From positions 1-64,000 of the forward strand of contig NZ_MWQI01000011.1 in the NCBI RefSeq assembly GCF_002210345.1: DNA of 64,000 nt, given 5' to 3'. The notes below the pieces were generated by a model. That model was not told the DNA's origin. It made no database searches and was given only the letters and a program-made list of their open reading frames with translations. This stretch comes from Fibrobacter sp. UWB4 (lineage in GTDB: Bacteria; Fibrobacterota; Fibrobacteria; Fibrobacterales; Fibrobacteraceae). Shown here piece after piece: positions 51,051-60,286 of this stretch. How positions within the stretch are numbered: the stretch's first letter is position 1; each line of letters starts with the position of its first letter. The position numbers and the translations under genes were made by a program.

Positions 51051-52856
51051 ATGATTACAAATATTACAGTGAAAAATATAAAAGGATTTGATGATTCTTC
51101 AAGGGGAAATATTGATTTAGAATTGGTTCCAAATAAGGTGAATATACTGATTGCTCCAAATGGATTTGGCAAATCTTCGCTTGCCGCTGCTATTTCCTCA
51201 TTGACTAAAAAAGGATTACGAGTTGATGTTGAAAATAAATTTAGGAAAGATGAGTCTAGAGAGCCCTTTCTATCAATGACCTTAAATGGGGAGATTTTGG
51301 AGGACGCAAAATTATCGAATGAAATCACGTGTGTTGTGATAAAATCCCATGTAGAAGCGACTTCAATTCAAAAAAATATGGGAAAGTTTTCGTCAGTGAC
51401 AAATCACTTGGATATCTCAGATATTGTTGTGAAAAATACAATCCCTCCTAAAGCGGAGATATCGTATAAGTTTGAAAGCAAGAAGAAAGCTTTTGGTGTG
51501 AATGGCAAGATTCTTTTTAATATAAAAGACTTATTTGGTGATCCTAAATTTGTTAAAATATTGGATAATTATAAGGATTTATTTGATAAAATTTGTTCAA
51601 CAAGGCGGCGCTTGGCCTTGATAGAGAATGTGGTATCTAAAATAAATACTTATAAGGGAACTACCGAAAAAATAAAAACATTGATAGATGAGTCTATATT
51701 TACAGAAATAAAAAGAGATGAATGTTATTCTCAAGTTGCTCTCGTATTAAACGAAAATGGATTTGCTAAAGATGCTTTAGATGAATTCATTATAATCTAT
51801 CAAATAATTAAAATATGGGGAGGTGAAATAAAGAAATATATTAACTGTTTTATGGATCGTTATAATTATGAAAAAGAAAAGCGCCTTTTTGATGACTCAT
51901 TGAATTTGTTAAGTCCTGAATGGAAAGGTATAAAGACAGAAGAAATAAAAAAATCCTTGGTAGTTCGATATCCTTATGCAAATGAATTGTCTAATGGGCA
52001 GCGAGATGTCTTGACTTTTGTGACAGAATTGATTAAGTTCAAGACTAAAATTAAAGAAGGGAAGAAATATTTTTTGTTAATAGACGAAGTCTTTGATTAT
52101 TTAGATGATGCAAATACAATAGTTGCTCAATACTATTTGACGAATTTTTTAAATAAAGATTTATCTGCTGAAATTTATGTTTGTGTATTGACTCATTTGG
52201 ACCCAAAATATTTTAGAAGTTATATTTTTTCATCAAAGAAAATCAATATTCAGTATCTCTTGAAAAGTTTACCTATTTCAGGAAATGCTATGAAAATGTT
52301 TATTGCACATAGAGAAGGTTTGTCAAATAAGAATGTGCCGAATTCCCTTTATAACAACTTGTCCAAATATCTGTTTCATTACAACCCGCAAAAGGTTGAT
52401 TATTCATCGGAATTAACATCTTCAAAATCTGGTTTCCGAAAAACTTTTGGAAAAACAGAAGTCTTGAAAAATTATCTTATTGAGGAATTGAATAAGTATT
52501 TTTCAGAACGTGAACCGTATGAGCCTTATGCTGTAGCTATGGCACTCAGACATAGAGTGGAAAAAATTTGTTATGAGAAAATAGAATCAACATTAAAAAA
52601 TGATTTTTTAGAGATTCATAAAACTACAGACAAACTTGATTTTTGCTTAGATCATGGTTTTGATGTTCCAGATGTTTTTTATATTGTTTCTGCAATTCAC
52701 AATGAAGCGGATCATTTGAAATTTGACCCTAATAATCCGAATGATTTTTTGGAAAAGAGTATGGTTTATAAATTACAGAATAATGTAATCAAACAAGCTC
52801 TTAAAAAGCTATTTGAGTACAATGGCGAACCAATTTCTGTCGATTCAATAATGTAA
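51051..52856 (+). CDS. ABC/RecF-type ATPase, first gene of ATPase-ATPase-HNH operon
   Basis: 601 residues. Walker A is APNGFGKSS (35-43), the ABC signature is LSNGQRD (about 312-318), Walker B is LLIDEVFDYLDD (about 343-354) and THLDP follows as H-loop. The middle is short and lacks the long coiled coils of SMC/Rad50 and the zinc hook. The C-terminal 200 residues are helical and unrecognised. AT-rich, unlike its left neighbours. GAGGTC gives the ribosome site. Two further genes follow; the set looks like a defence module. Confidence 0.85.
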   Translation: MITNITVKNIKGFDDSSRGNIDLELVPNKVNILIAPNGFGKSSLAAAISSLTKKGLRVDVENKFRKDESREPFLSMTLNGEILEDAKLSNEITCVVIKSHVEATSIQKNMGKFSSVTNHLDISDIVVKNTIPPKAEISYKFESKKKAFGVNGKILFNIKDLFGDPKFVKILDNYKDLFDKICSTRRRLALIENVVSKINTYKGTTEKIKTLIDESIFTEIKRDECYSQVALVLNENGFAKDALDEFIIIYQIIKIWGGEIKKYINCFMDRYNYEKEKRLFDDSLNLLSPEWKGIKTEEIKKSLVVRYPYANELSNGQRDVLTFVTELIKFKTKIKEGKKYFLLIDEVFDYLDDANTIVAQYYLTNFLNKDLSAEIYVCVLTHLDPKYFRSYIFSSKKINIQYLLKSLPISGNAMKMFIAHREGLSNKNVPNSLYNNLSKYLFHYNPQKVDYSSELTSSKSGFRKTFGKTEVLKNYLIEELNKYFSEREPYEPYAVAMALRHRVEKICYEKIESTLKNDFLEIHKTTDKLDFCLDHGFDVPDVFYIVSAIHNEADHLKFDPNNPNDFLEKSMVYKLQNNVIKQALKKLFEYNGEPISVDSIM

Positions 52857-52895
52857 TGAAGTCAACATCCACTTAATTTGCAGAACAGGTAACAA

Positions 52896-55100
52896 ATGTT
52901 TAAAATAGATTCTTTAGAAATAAGAAAAAATAAAGAGGCGAACAAGTCTCTTTACAAGAATTTGAAACCGGGATTGTATCTATTTCATTCCATAGAACCA
53001 TCCAATTTATGGGGTGAACATGTGAATATACAAGCTATTGTTGGAAAGAATGGCTCTGGCAAAAGTTCGTTAATGGATGTTCTGTATATGGCTATTAACA
53101 ATTTTGCCTATATGTTCGAACGAGGACATCACAGAGCCGCCGCAACATCATTATGCTATGTTAAGGGTTTATATGTAAATGTTAAATATTCGTTGGATGA
53201 TGTTCAATATGTTCTTTCGTGCGATGGGAATTCTACTAAATTAATACGAGTCAATACCGAAGAAACTATTGCAAATTTTCATCTGAATTCAAGAAATGCA
53301 ACTAGGGAAGAAATTGATGATAATGCCATTCGTACCATCGTAAAGAGTTTTTTTTACACGATTGTTTCTAATTATTCCATGCAATCTTTTATTTCATCTA
53401 ATTATGCATGTGATACTAATGTCTATAACATAGATGAACACCGAGATGATGATTCCGAAAATGTAAATAGTTATGGACGATCTTGGGTTGATAATCGAGA
53501 TAGCGAAAATGATTCAAAAGAAAAAATATGGTTGAATAGTATTTTTCATAAAAATGACGGATATGTTCGTTCTATTACGCTGAATCCATATCGAGATAAT
53601 GGTGTTATTAATATGGAAAAAGAAAAAAAACTTGCAAAGTATAGATTAGTAGCGTTACTGATTGATGGAGCAAAAAGCAAAACAAATATATTTAGAGACT
53701 ATGCATTAGATAGAATAACTTTTTCTTTAGACAAGGATTTTGTAAAGCGTAAATTCCCTAATTATTCTATTAAGAAATTGATTAATTCTGTAATAAAACA
53801 ACTGGAGGACAAAGATAGTGATTTATTTAATATTGTGGAATCATTTAATTTGGAAATTGATTTTATAAAAAAACAATTGAATAACAAAGATAGTGATTTG
53901 AATTATGTTTCTGAGTCAATAAAATTGCAGTTGATTGCATTGGCGTATTTGCAGAAGAAAATGGAAAAAATTATAGAAAATTATGAATCATATAAATTGT
54001 ATAGGTTTAATGAGAAATTATCGGTATATGACACTAATAACAAAAATAGAAAGAATCACCTTAAAGATTTATGCAAGCAAATAAAAGATGATCCGTCGCA
54101 TGTAGTGACCAAAATCAAACAGACGATAAATTTTCTTTCGTGTAGAAAAAATAATTTTTTTGAAGAAAATGAGACTAAATCAAAAAAATGGCTTGATAAG
54201 GAATTTACATATAAGCAATATTGTAGGGAAGGATTTGTTCGCTCTTACGCTTCTTTAGATGAGATTGTGGCAAGTTTCCCGCCTCCAATATTTAAGTATG
54301 AAGTTTATTTAAATAGAATTGTTTTAAATGATGTGGATAAGTATAAAAAACAAAAAAAATATCTAGGATGTATGGCTGTTGATGTTGCAAAATCAATGCA
54401 AAATCTTCCAAAAGAGGCTTTTTTTATTTCAACGAAAGGTGGTTTGTTGAATACAAAAAGAAATGGTAAAAGATGTGACGAATACTTTAACAGGGGAATA
54501 AACATAAAATGGAATGGGGAATATTGGAAAAGAGATGAGATAAATCTAAGCGAATTAAGTTCTGGAGAGTTGCAGATGATGCACACCCTTTCAACGCATG
54601 CATACCATATAAGAAATATAATGTCTGTAAAAAATGATGCAATAAAGTATCATAGTATAAATATGGTTTTTGATGAAGTTGAAATTTGTTTTCACCCAGA
54701 ATACCAAAGACAATTTATTTCTCGATTATTAGCTATGCTAAATGCTCTATGTAGGTTTGAACAAAATTGCAATTTCAACATTTTTATATTGACTCATTCA
54801 CCTTTCATTCTGTCGGATATACCATCATCAAATATTTTGTATATGGAAAATGGACAAATGTTGGATAAGAATAAATATGGGCTACAAGAGACCTTTGCGC
54901 AAAATGTAAGTGTGTTGTTGAATCAAAGTTTCTTCATGAATTGTTTTATAGGTGATTATGCGAAGAAAAAAATTGCAGAGATTATTGATGATATAATGAA
55001 AAAAAAGAAAACTAAACAGCATCAGTTGGAAACTCGTATAAACATGATAGGGGATGAATTTATTAAAAGCCAAATGAAGAAACGAATAGAGAAAGTTTAG
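52896..55100 (+). CDS. Second ABC-type ATPase (PtuA-like logic)
   Basis: 734 residues, not a copy of the first ATPase. Walker A is VGKNGSGKSS (49-58), signature LSSGELQM (about 553-560), Walker B MVFDEVEICFHPEYQ (from about 589) and H-loop LTHSPFILSDIP (about 632). This C-terminal arrangement is that of AAA_21-type ATPases paired with nucleases in defence. A long insert (about 100-540) has coiled segments with a repeated KQL(E/N)(D/N)KDSDL motif. The HNH gene begins 1 base after its stop. Confidence 0.85.
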   Translation: MFKIDSLEIRKNKEANKSLYKNLKPGLYLFHSIEPSNLWGEHVNIQAIVGKNGSGKSSLMDVLYMAINNFAYMFERGHHRAAATSLCYVKGLYVNVKYSLDDVQYVLSCDGNSTKLIRVNTEETIANFHLNSRNATREEIDDNAIRTIVKSFFYTIVSNYSMQSFISSNYACDTNVYNIDEHRDDDSENVNSYGRSWVDNRDSENDSKEKIWLNSIFHKNDGYVRSITLNPYRDNGVINMEKEKKLAKYRLVALLIDGAKSKTNIFRDYALDRITFSLDKDFVKRKFPNYSIKKLINSVIKQLEDKDSDLFNIVESFNLEIDFIKKQLNNKDSDLNYVSESIKLQLIALAYLQKKMEKIIENYESYKLYRFNEKLSVYDTNNKNRKNHLKDLCKQIKDDPSHVVTKIKQTINFLSCRKNNFFEENETKSKKWLDKEFTYKQYCREGFVRSYASLDEIVASFPPPIFKYEVYLNRIVLNDVDKYKKQKKYLGCMAVDVAKSMQNLPKEAFFISTKGGLLNTKRNGKRCDEYFNRGINIKWNGEYWKRDEINLSELSSGELQMMHTLSTHAYHIRNIMSVKNDAIKYHSINMVFDEVEICFHPEYQRQFISRLLAMLNALCRFEQNCNFNIFILTHSPFILSDIPSSNILYMENGQMLDKNKYGLQETFAQNVSVLLNQSFFMNCFIGDYAKKKIAEIIDDIMKKKKTKQHQLETRINMIGDEFIKSQMKKRIEKV

Positions 55101-55101
55101 T

Positions 55102-56082
55102 ATGTATAGATTTTTTATTGATGATGTTGAAACCCATGCTTCCGACGTTGCGAAAAAATTAATTAATGGGGTAAAAGGCCTACAACGTCCTGTTGTAAGA
55201 AAAAAAGATGGTAGTGTAGATGAATATAAAGGATTGGCCTTGTTGAAGTCAAAATTAAAAAATGTCCATGCTGATGATGGATATTTGGAATACATTCAAC
55301 ATATTATAGATCATTATGATGAGATTCTTACGCTACGCCCTTCTCAATTTGAGAAGTTTAAGGATGATTATTTCAATATCGCCGATGTTAATTTGTCAAC
55401 TAAATTTAAAATAGACAATGTACATCAAGAGTTTTATAAGCACGTTGCTTCATATATGTGCTGTAACACAGTGAAAAAGTATGTACGAAGAATTATGATA
55501 GATTCTTTAAAAATAAGAAAATGCATTTATTGCAATGATATAGAAATTCAGGAAATGGATCATTTTAAGCCAGAAGCTATGTATCCTTTTTTGTGTACAT
55601 CTTTTTTTAATTTATTCCCGTCATGTAAACGATGTAATGGCAAAAAAAATAAATGGACAGGAATAAATGAGTTTTGTTTATATCGGGAGAAGGAATCCGA
55701 GGATTGCAACCCATTTAAATTTGATTTTCCGGAAATTTTGGAAGATTATTTAACATATGAAAATGAAAAACATACCATAAAGTTTAGTAGTCCTAGCGGA
55801 TATGCAAAAGAAGAAATTGGCGATGCGTGTTTGGATATTGAAGGTCGTTATAATGATGTGCTGTCTGATGCTCGCAAACATTTGAAATCCGTATTAGATA
55901 AGTACAAACATCAGATGGGAAGTCTTCCTGCGACATTAAATGCGTGCTCAGAATTGGGCATTACAAAAAAAGATGAAATTGAATTTGTTCTTGGCGATTG
56001 CTATAAGGTGGAAGACATTCATAAAGATAGATTTGTAAAAATGACTATTGATTTTGGAAAAGAGACTGGAATGCTTAAATAG
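55102..56082 (+). CDS. HNH endonuclease (PtuB-like)
   Basis: 326 residues. The nuclease core is CIYC (141-144), MDH (His154), NLFPSCKRCNGKKNKW (Asn170, Cys175, Cys178): a complete ββα-metal fold with a structural zinc from four Cys. N- and C-terminal parts are helical and unrecognised. It follows the second ATPase by one base, the pairing seen in Septu (PtuA ATPase and PtuB HNH). It would be the effector that cuts nucleic acid. The extra upstream ATPase departs from standard Septu. Confidence 0.87.
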   Translation: MYRFFIDDVETHASDVAKKLINGVKGLQRPVVRKKDGSVDEYKGLALLKSKLKNVHADDGYLEYIQHIIDHYDEILTLRPSQFEKFKDDYFNIADVNLSTKFKIDNVHQEFYKHVASYMCCNTVKKYVRRIMIDSLKIRKCIYCNDIEIQEMDHFKPEAMYPFLCTSFFNLFPSCKRCNGKKNKWTGINEFCLYREKESEDCNPFKFDFPEILEDYLTYENEKHTIKFSSPSGYAKEEIGDACLDIEGRYNDVLSDARKHLKSVLDKYKHQMGSLPATLNACSELGITKKDEIEFVLGDCYKVEDIHKDRFVKMTIDFGKETGMLK

Positions 56083-56183
56083 ATTGTACCTTGGTATTGT
56101 GCTGAGCGGTGCCATACTTAAAAAAGGAAATTGCATAAAAGTTGGCTTTTTTATCTCCCGCCTTTGAATATAGGGATTAATCA

Positions 56184-56560
56184 ATGTGTTTAATTATTTG
56201 TGAAAATAGTTTTGATTTGCATCATAATCTGTCGACAAGCTTTTCTGATTATCGTAAATTTCTTGATGAAAAATATCCTGATGTGGTACCGGGAATTCTT
56301 GAAAATGAATACTTCTTCGGTGTAATGAATGAGGATGATTATTGGACTGATGTTGAAGACAATCTTTTCTTCAGTTATGAACGGATGCTTGAAGATTCAC
56401 ACGAAAAAAGCATACGCAGAATTGAAAAAAGAAGTGCGAAATCATTAAGGATGCGTATGAATTTTTCAATGCAGATTATGAAATGATGAATAAGATGATG
56501 CGGTTGTATTGTGATTATTTGGTGAAGAATTTGCAAAATGCTAGTGGTGCAAATGTCTAA
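56184..56560 (+). pseudogene. Frameshifted small gene
   Basis: The frame from 56184 gives MCLIICENSFDLHHNLSTSF... for about 75 residues to EDSHEK at a run of six A. From there the next frame gives KKAYAELKKEVR, and a third frame gives IIKDAYEFFNADYEMM to the stop at 56560. Joined, these make one plausible helical, acidic protein of about 125 residues, so two indels are likely. Unbroken, the first frame ends at 56486. Family unknown. Its last bases overlap the opposing gene. Confidence 0.5.
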
Positions 56561-57297
56561 CTTCCGAAAACTGTTTTTATAGACGATAGAATAGTCAGGA
56601 TTTCTTTTAGTGTTGGTGAAAGGCCGGAATTATTGGTATTAATTTCAATTTTGTCCAATTTCTTTATGAGCATATCTAGTTTTTTGTTTATTTTCCCCAG
56701 ATCAATCTCAACAGCATCCTTCGTCTTTTCGTCTTCTTTTCTAACGAAAATGATATCCTTGTCCTTTTTGAAGGTATCTTTTGCTCGTTGGACATATTCT
56801 TTATCGACATTCTTTAGGCAAAGACGGTCGAAATCAAAACTTTCCTTGCTGTTCTTTTTTATGAATTCTACATCCTTTACTGTAGCGAGAGAAGAATTGA
56901 TTCTTTTGAATAGCGAAGGTGCGGCATCTAATTCTTTAATAGTAATTCCTGCTTCTTCGGCAAGGCGGATAATAAGAGATGTTCCATTGGGGCCTGTGCC
57001 TGGATAACCTGATGTCAATCCGCTTTTGATAAAGACAACGAGGTCCCGATTTTCAAAGCATAGCATTAGGGCGTGATAATTTTGGCAAGTTAAAATGGTC
57101 ATGTCCGTAATTTTACGACTGCCATAAAGACGCTTCATAAAATCGTCAATGCAATACTGGGTCGCTCTAGTCGAACCTTCGTATTTGATATCGGTGCAAT
57201 AAAGGCCGAGCGGATCGTTATCGAGAATCATATAAAACTTTTTTTGAATGTGATTGGGAACGTTGTTAAACTCTTTTGGCCTTTGGAATGTTTTCAA
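56557..57297 (-). CDS. Unrecognised protein, last gene of the IetAS-containing operon
   Basis: 246 residues. An N-terminal mixed domain (MKTFQRPKEFNNVPNHIQKK; GLTSGYPGTGPNGTS near residue 95) is followed by a charged region and a C-terminal coiled coil (DLGKINKKLDMLIKKLDKIE). No membrane segment and no enzyme motif that I recognise. It overlaps the Abi-alpha-like gene by 32 bases on the same strand, so the two are translationally linked. Defence function is inferred from context only. Confidence 0.7.
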   Translation of the reverse strand: MKTFQRPKEFNNVPNHIQKKFYMILDNDPLGLYCTDIKYEGSTRATQYCIDDFMKRLYGSRKITDMTILTCQNYHALMLCFENRDLVVFIKSGLTSGYPGTGPNGTSLIIRLAEEAGITIKELDAAPSLFKRINSSLATVKDVEFIKKNSKESFDFDRLCLKNVDKEYVQRAKDTFKKDKDIIFVRKEDEKTKDAVEIDLGKINKKLDMLIKKLDKIEINTNNSGLSPTLKEILTILSSIKTVFGS

Positions 57298-58048
57298 TGA
57301 CAGATTCAGGAAGACTTTTGATTCTCCCGTTTGCTAAATCTATTCCAGAGGCGTTTTGATATCCTAGCGCATAAAGAAACATTTCTGCGCCTAAAACTGT
57401 TGGTACCATGATAATCCCATTCTTCGGTAAGGGAAATAAACATTTTGATTTGTCAGAATCAGAACCAATAGCGCAATAATCACCGATTAAACCTTGGCTT
57501 CTTAGACCCATAATTGAATGAAGGAGAATGGAACTTTTATTTTCTTCTTTCGAAAAGTCCATAGCTTTATCATAGTCATTAAGTGAAATGAGAATCTGTA
57601 TGTCTGGTTCGGTTCCTAAATTTATGGGATTATCTTTGAAAAGATTAAAGACTGAATAATAAAACAAATAGTGCAATCGCAATTGATATACAGACATTGC
57701 TTTTATCAAATTTAATATAGATATAGCTCTGTCGTCTCTGTCTATTGAAGTTCGTGAACTAGCTAAAACGCCTCCATAATATTCGGTAAGTATTTCGTTT
57801 TCGCAAAATTTTCCATCATCTATAATATTTTTTAAAACTCTTGGAGATACTTGACCGTTGTCGTTAATTCTATCGCCAAGTTTTTGTTTTGCGTTCGAAA
57901 AAATATTGTTGAGATTTATATTACATTTTTCAACAAGATTTTTTATTTCTCCACCTATATAATCTGCAGTAGGGCCTAGGATTTTCTTTAAAAGGTCCTT
58001 AGATGAGATGATTGTTGCTGTGGTTATGATTGAGACGTCAATATCCAT
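57266..58048 (-). CDS. Abi-alpha (DUF4393)-like protein
   Basis: 260 residues. The N-terminal part KILGPTADYIGGEIKNLVEK and the segment VSPRVLKNIIDDGKF...LTEYYGGVLASS follow the pattern of DUF4393 (Abi-alpha), a family found with phage-defence genes. A C-terminal half with LPKNGIIMVPTVLGAEMFLYALG is unassigned. It begins 21 bases after the IetS-like stop and overlaps the next gene by 32 bases, so it belongs to the same - strand operon. The family call is by pattern and moderate. Confidence 0.6.
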   Translation of the reverse strand: MDIDVSIITTATIISSKDLLKKILGPTADYIGGEIKNLVEKCNINLNNIFSNAKQKLGDRINDNGQVSPRVLKNIIDDGKFCENEILTEYYGGVLASSRTSIDRDDRAISILNLIKAMSVYQLRLHYLFYYSVFNLFKDNPINLGTEPDIQILISLNDYDKAMDFSKEENKSSILLHSIMGLRSQGLIGDYCAIGSDSDKSKCLFPLPKNGIIMVPTVLGAEMFLYALGYQNASGIDLANGRIKSLPESVIENIPKAKRV

Positions 58049-58069
58049 AATTTCTCCCTATTATTTGTT

Positions 58070-60286
58070 TTACTCCCACACGATATCTTCTTCAGCCTTG
58101 TTGCGGACTTCAACAAGAATTTCAACATTTACTCGGTTCACAAGCCAGCCACGCAGACTGCACTGCTGAATGAATTCGGCTATGCGATTTTTGCCGTTAA
58201 GTTCCTTAAGCGTGACAACTACGCCAAAGGGGAGTCCTTCGCCGTCATGCTGTCTTAAACGGTTCATTGTAGTGAGTTTAATACCCCAATTCCCATTGCC
58301 ATTGGCGTAAACCTTGCGGGGCTTGCTTCGGCTTGTCAAGTTGTCTGCGATATACTTGATGTTGTCCCATTTGCGGAAATACCGGCGGACATGTTCTTCG
58401 GTAAAGTCATTCAAGTCATCGATGTCATCGGGTTCTTCTTTGTTGCCCTTGATGCTTTGCACTCGTCCTTTGTCATTGATTCGTCCGAATCGGAGTTCCA
58501 TCTCGGTGTTGGTGTAATCAACTCCCTGGTTCCGTTCACAGTTGGGGTAATAGCAGAGTGTCGCCCTTGCTACAAAGGGGTGTGTGTCGTTTGCTATTGG
58601 GATGGGGATGCCGTAGTTATAGGTATTGTATTGTTGAGATTCGCCCATCAAAATAAAACGGATTTCGTCATCCTTACTGCGGATGATGTCGTCGATTTTT
58701 CTAGGAGCAACGCCATATCCGATTTTTGTCGATGATTCTTCATTTGGGGTCCAACCGGCGGCAGAATCTATGAGCATCGCTTTGGCGACTTCGCGACGTA
58801 AACCCATGACATAAATCAAGTAGGCCATTTTTCGGGCAATCCATGGCGCCGCATACGATGTTCCAGAAACTAGCGTTATGCCTTTAGGGCCATATGCAAC
58901 CATTTTTTTCTTATAGTCACCACCATAATAGCAGAGGTCGGGCTTGTTGTAGAATGAGAGAACGGGCCCAGTACGTGTATAAGACGCCGGTTTCTTTTCA
59001 AAATTTACGGAATTTACAACAATGGAATTGATGGAATCTGCCGGTGCTCCGATTCGCTTTTCACCGTTTTCGCCAACATCCTTATTCGTTCCTGCGATAA
59101 TGAACGTTACATCATTTTCGTATTGGATTTTGTCAAGGATGGCTGCTTCTGGAGAAATATAGTTCTCGGGAATTTCTTGTTTTGAACCGAGCGAAAGGTT
59201 CCAAACTTTGATGTTCTTATTTTCAGAGACAATTTGCCTGATGGTCTTTAATATGGTAAACGTGCTACCGACATTTCCGGCAAGAACGCCGAAATGCTTT
59301 ACGCGAAAATGGCCGCAACCGTCGTCAAGTTCCGGATTAAGCGCTGGGCCATCTACGATGATTGAAGAAACCGTGGTTCCGTGTTCGGAATCTTCCTTTT
59401 TGATTTCGATTTCATCGGAGACAGTGTTGACGTAATCAACCCATTTTGAAAAATAGGCGTTTGTATCGAAAACGGTATCAATGACGCCGATAATCGGTTC
59501 ATTTGTTGGCTCGGCAATGCGAGGCTTTACACCTTCGGCGGTTTCAAAATCGTCTTTAGTGTATTTGGAAATATCTGAAACGGCCATTGCAATAAGGTAA
59601 GGAGCCTTGTTGTTCAAGATGCTTACTTCATGAGGATTTAATTGCAATGTAGTTCCGTTGATGATTCTGTCATTGGTTATGACGATGCCGAAACTTCTTA
59701 GCAAATCCACAGCGTCTTCGCCGATGTCATAAATGGAAATAAGGGAGGTTTCGTCTAAATTTTTCGGAGCGCGGTCTTTTGCAAAATGACTTATATAAAA
59801 GCAATCTTTTACGCACTGCATAAATGGCGTTTTGTGCATAACTTTGATTGACCATGTGTCCGTAGATAATTGCTCTAGATCTTCGGCGGTGACTTCTCCG
59901 CCGAAATTGTTTTCAATAATTTTTTGGCAGTCATCTAGGCGCTCTATCGCCTTGGTGAATTCGCCTTTGTCAAAGCAGTAGGTGATGATATGTTTTGTTT
60001 TTGTCTTATCAAATTTTGCACCTACAATATGCTCGTCGCAATTGAATGCGAAGATACTACGCATACGGTTGCTTTTGGCAATAATGCGGTTATAATGTAC
60101 ATCTAGCAAAGCCTTGGATAGTGTAGAATCGTGCAACCATCTTGATTGCTCGATTTTAAGTTCCTGAATTAGCAATGCGACATGCTTTGCTGTTACGGCA
60201 CCTTTGCTGGGGAGCTTTGGGGCACCCGATGTTGTCGGATTAGGAGCGTGTTCAAATCGCCCTTTTAAAAGGAGAACGTCATTCAT
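58070..60286 (-). CDS. Subtilisin-like serine protease, IetS-like
   Basis: 738 residues. The S8 catalytic set is present: Asp270 (GVIDTVFD), His302 (EHGTTVSS), oxyanion Asn401 (IIAGTN) and Ser477 (SGTSYAAPW). No signal peptide, so it acts in the cytoplasm. An N-terminal about 250-residue domain and a C-terminal domain flank the protease. It overlaps the upstream AAA+ gene by one base. A cytosolic subtilase plus an AAA+ ATPase is the composition of the IetAS system, described on plasmids as a stability pair and later as anti-phage. Confidence 0.85.
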   Translation of the reverse strand: MNDVLLLKGRFEHAPNPTTSGAPKLPSKGAVTAKHVALLIQELKIEQSRWLHDSTLSKALLDVHYNRIIAKSNRMRSIFAFNCDEHIVGAKFDKTKTKHIITYCFDKGEFTKAIERLDDCQKIIENNFGGEVTAEDLEQLSTDTWSIKVMHKTPFMQCVKDCFYISHFAKDRAPKNLDETSLISIYDIGEDAVDLLRSFGIVITNDRIINGTTLQLNPHEVSILNNKAPYLIAMAVSDISKYTKDDFETAEGVKPRIAEPTNEPIIGVIDTVFDTNAYFSKWVDYVNTVSDEIEIKKEDSEHGTTVSSIIVDGPALNPELDDGCGHFRVKHFGVLAGNVGSTFTILKTIRQIVSENKNIKVWNLSLGSKQEIPENYISPEAAILDKIQYENDVTFIIAGTNKDVGENGEKRIGAPADSINSIVVNSVNFEKKPASYTRTGPVLSFYNKPDLCYYGGDYKKKMVAYGPKGITLVSGTSYAAPWIARKMAYLIYVMGLRREVAKAMLIDSAAGWTPNEESSTKIGYGVAPRKIDDIIRSKDDEIRFILMGESQQYNTYNYGIPIPIANDTHPFVARATLCYYPNCERNQGVDYTNTEMELRFGRINDKGRVQSIKGNKEEPDDIDDLNDFTEEHVRRYFRKWDNIKYIADNLTSRSKPRKVYANGNGNWGIKLTTMNRLRQHDGEGLPFGVVVTLKELNGKNRIAEFIQQCSLRGWLVNRVNVEILVEVRNKAEEDIVWE

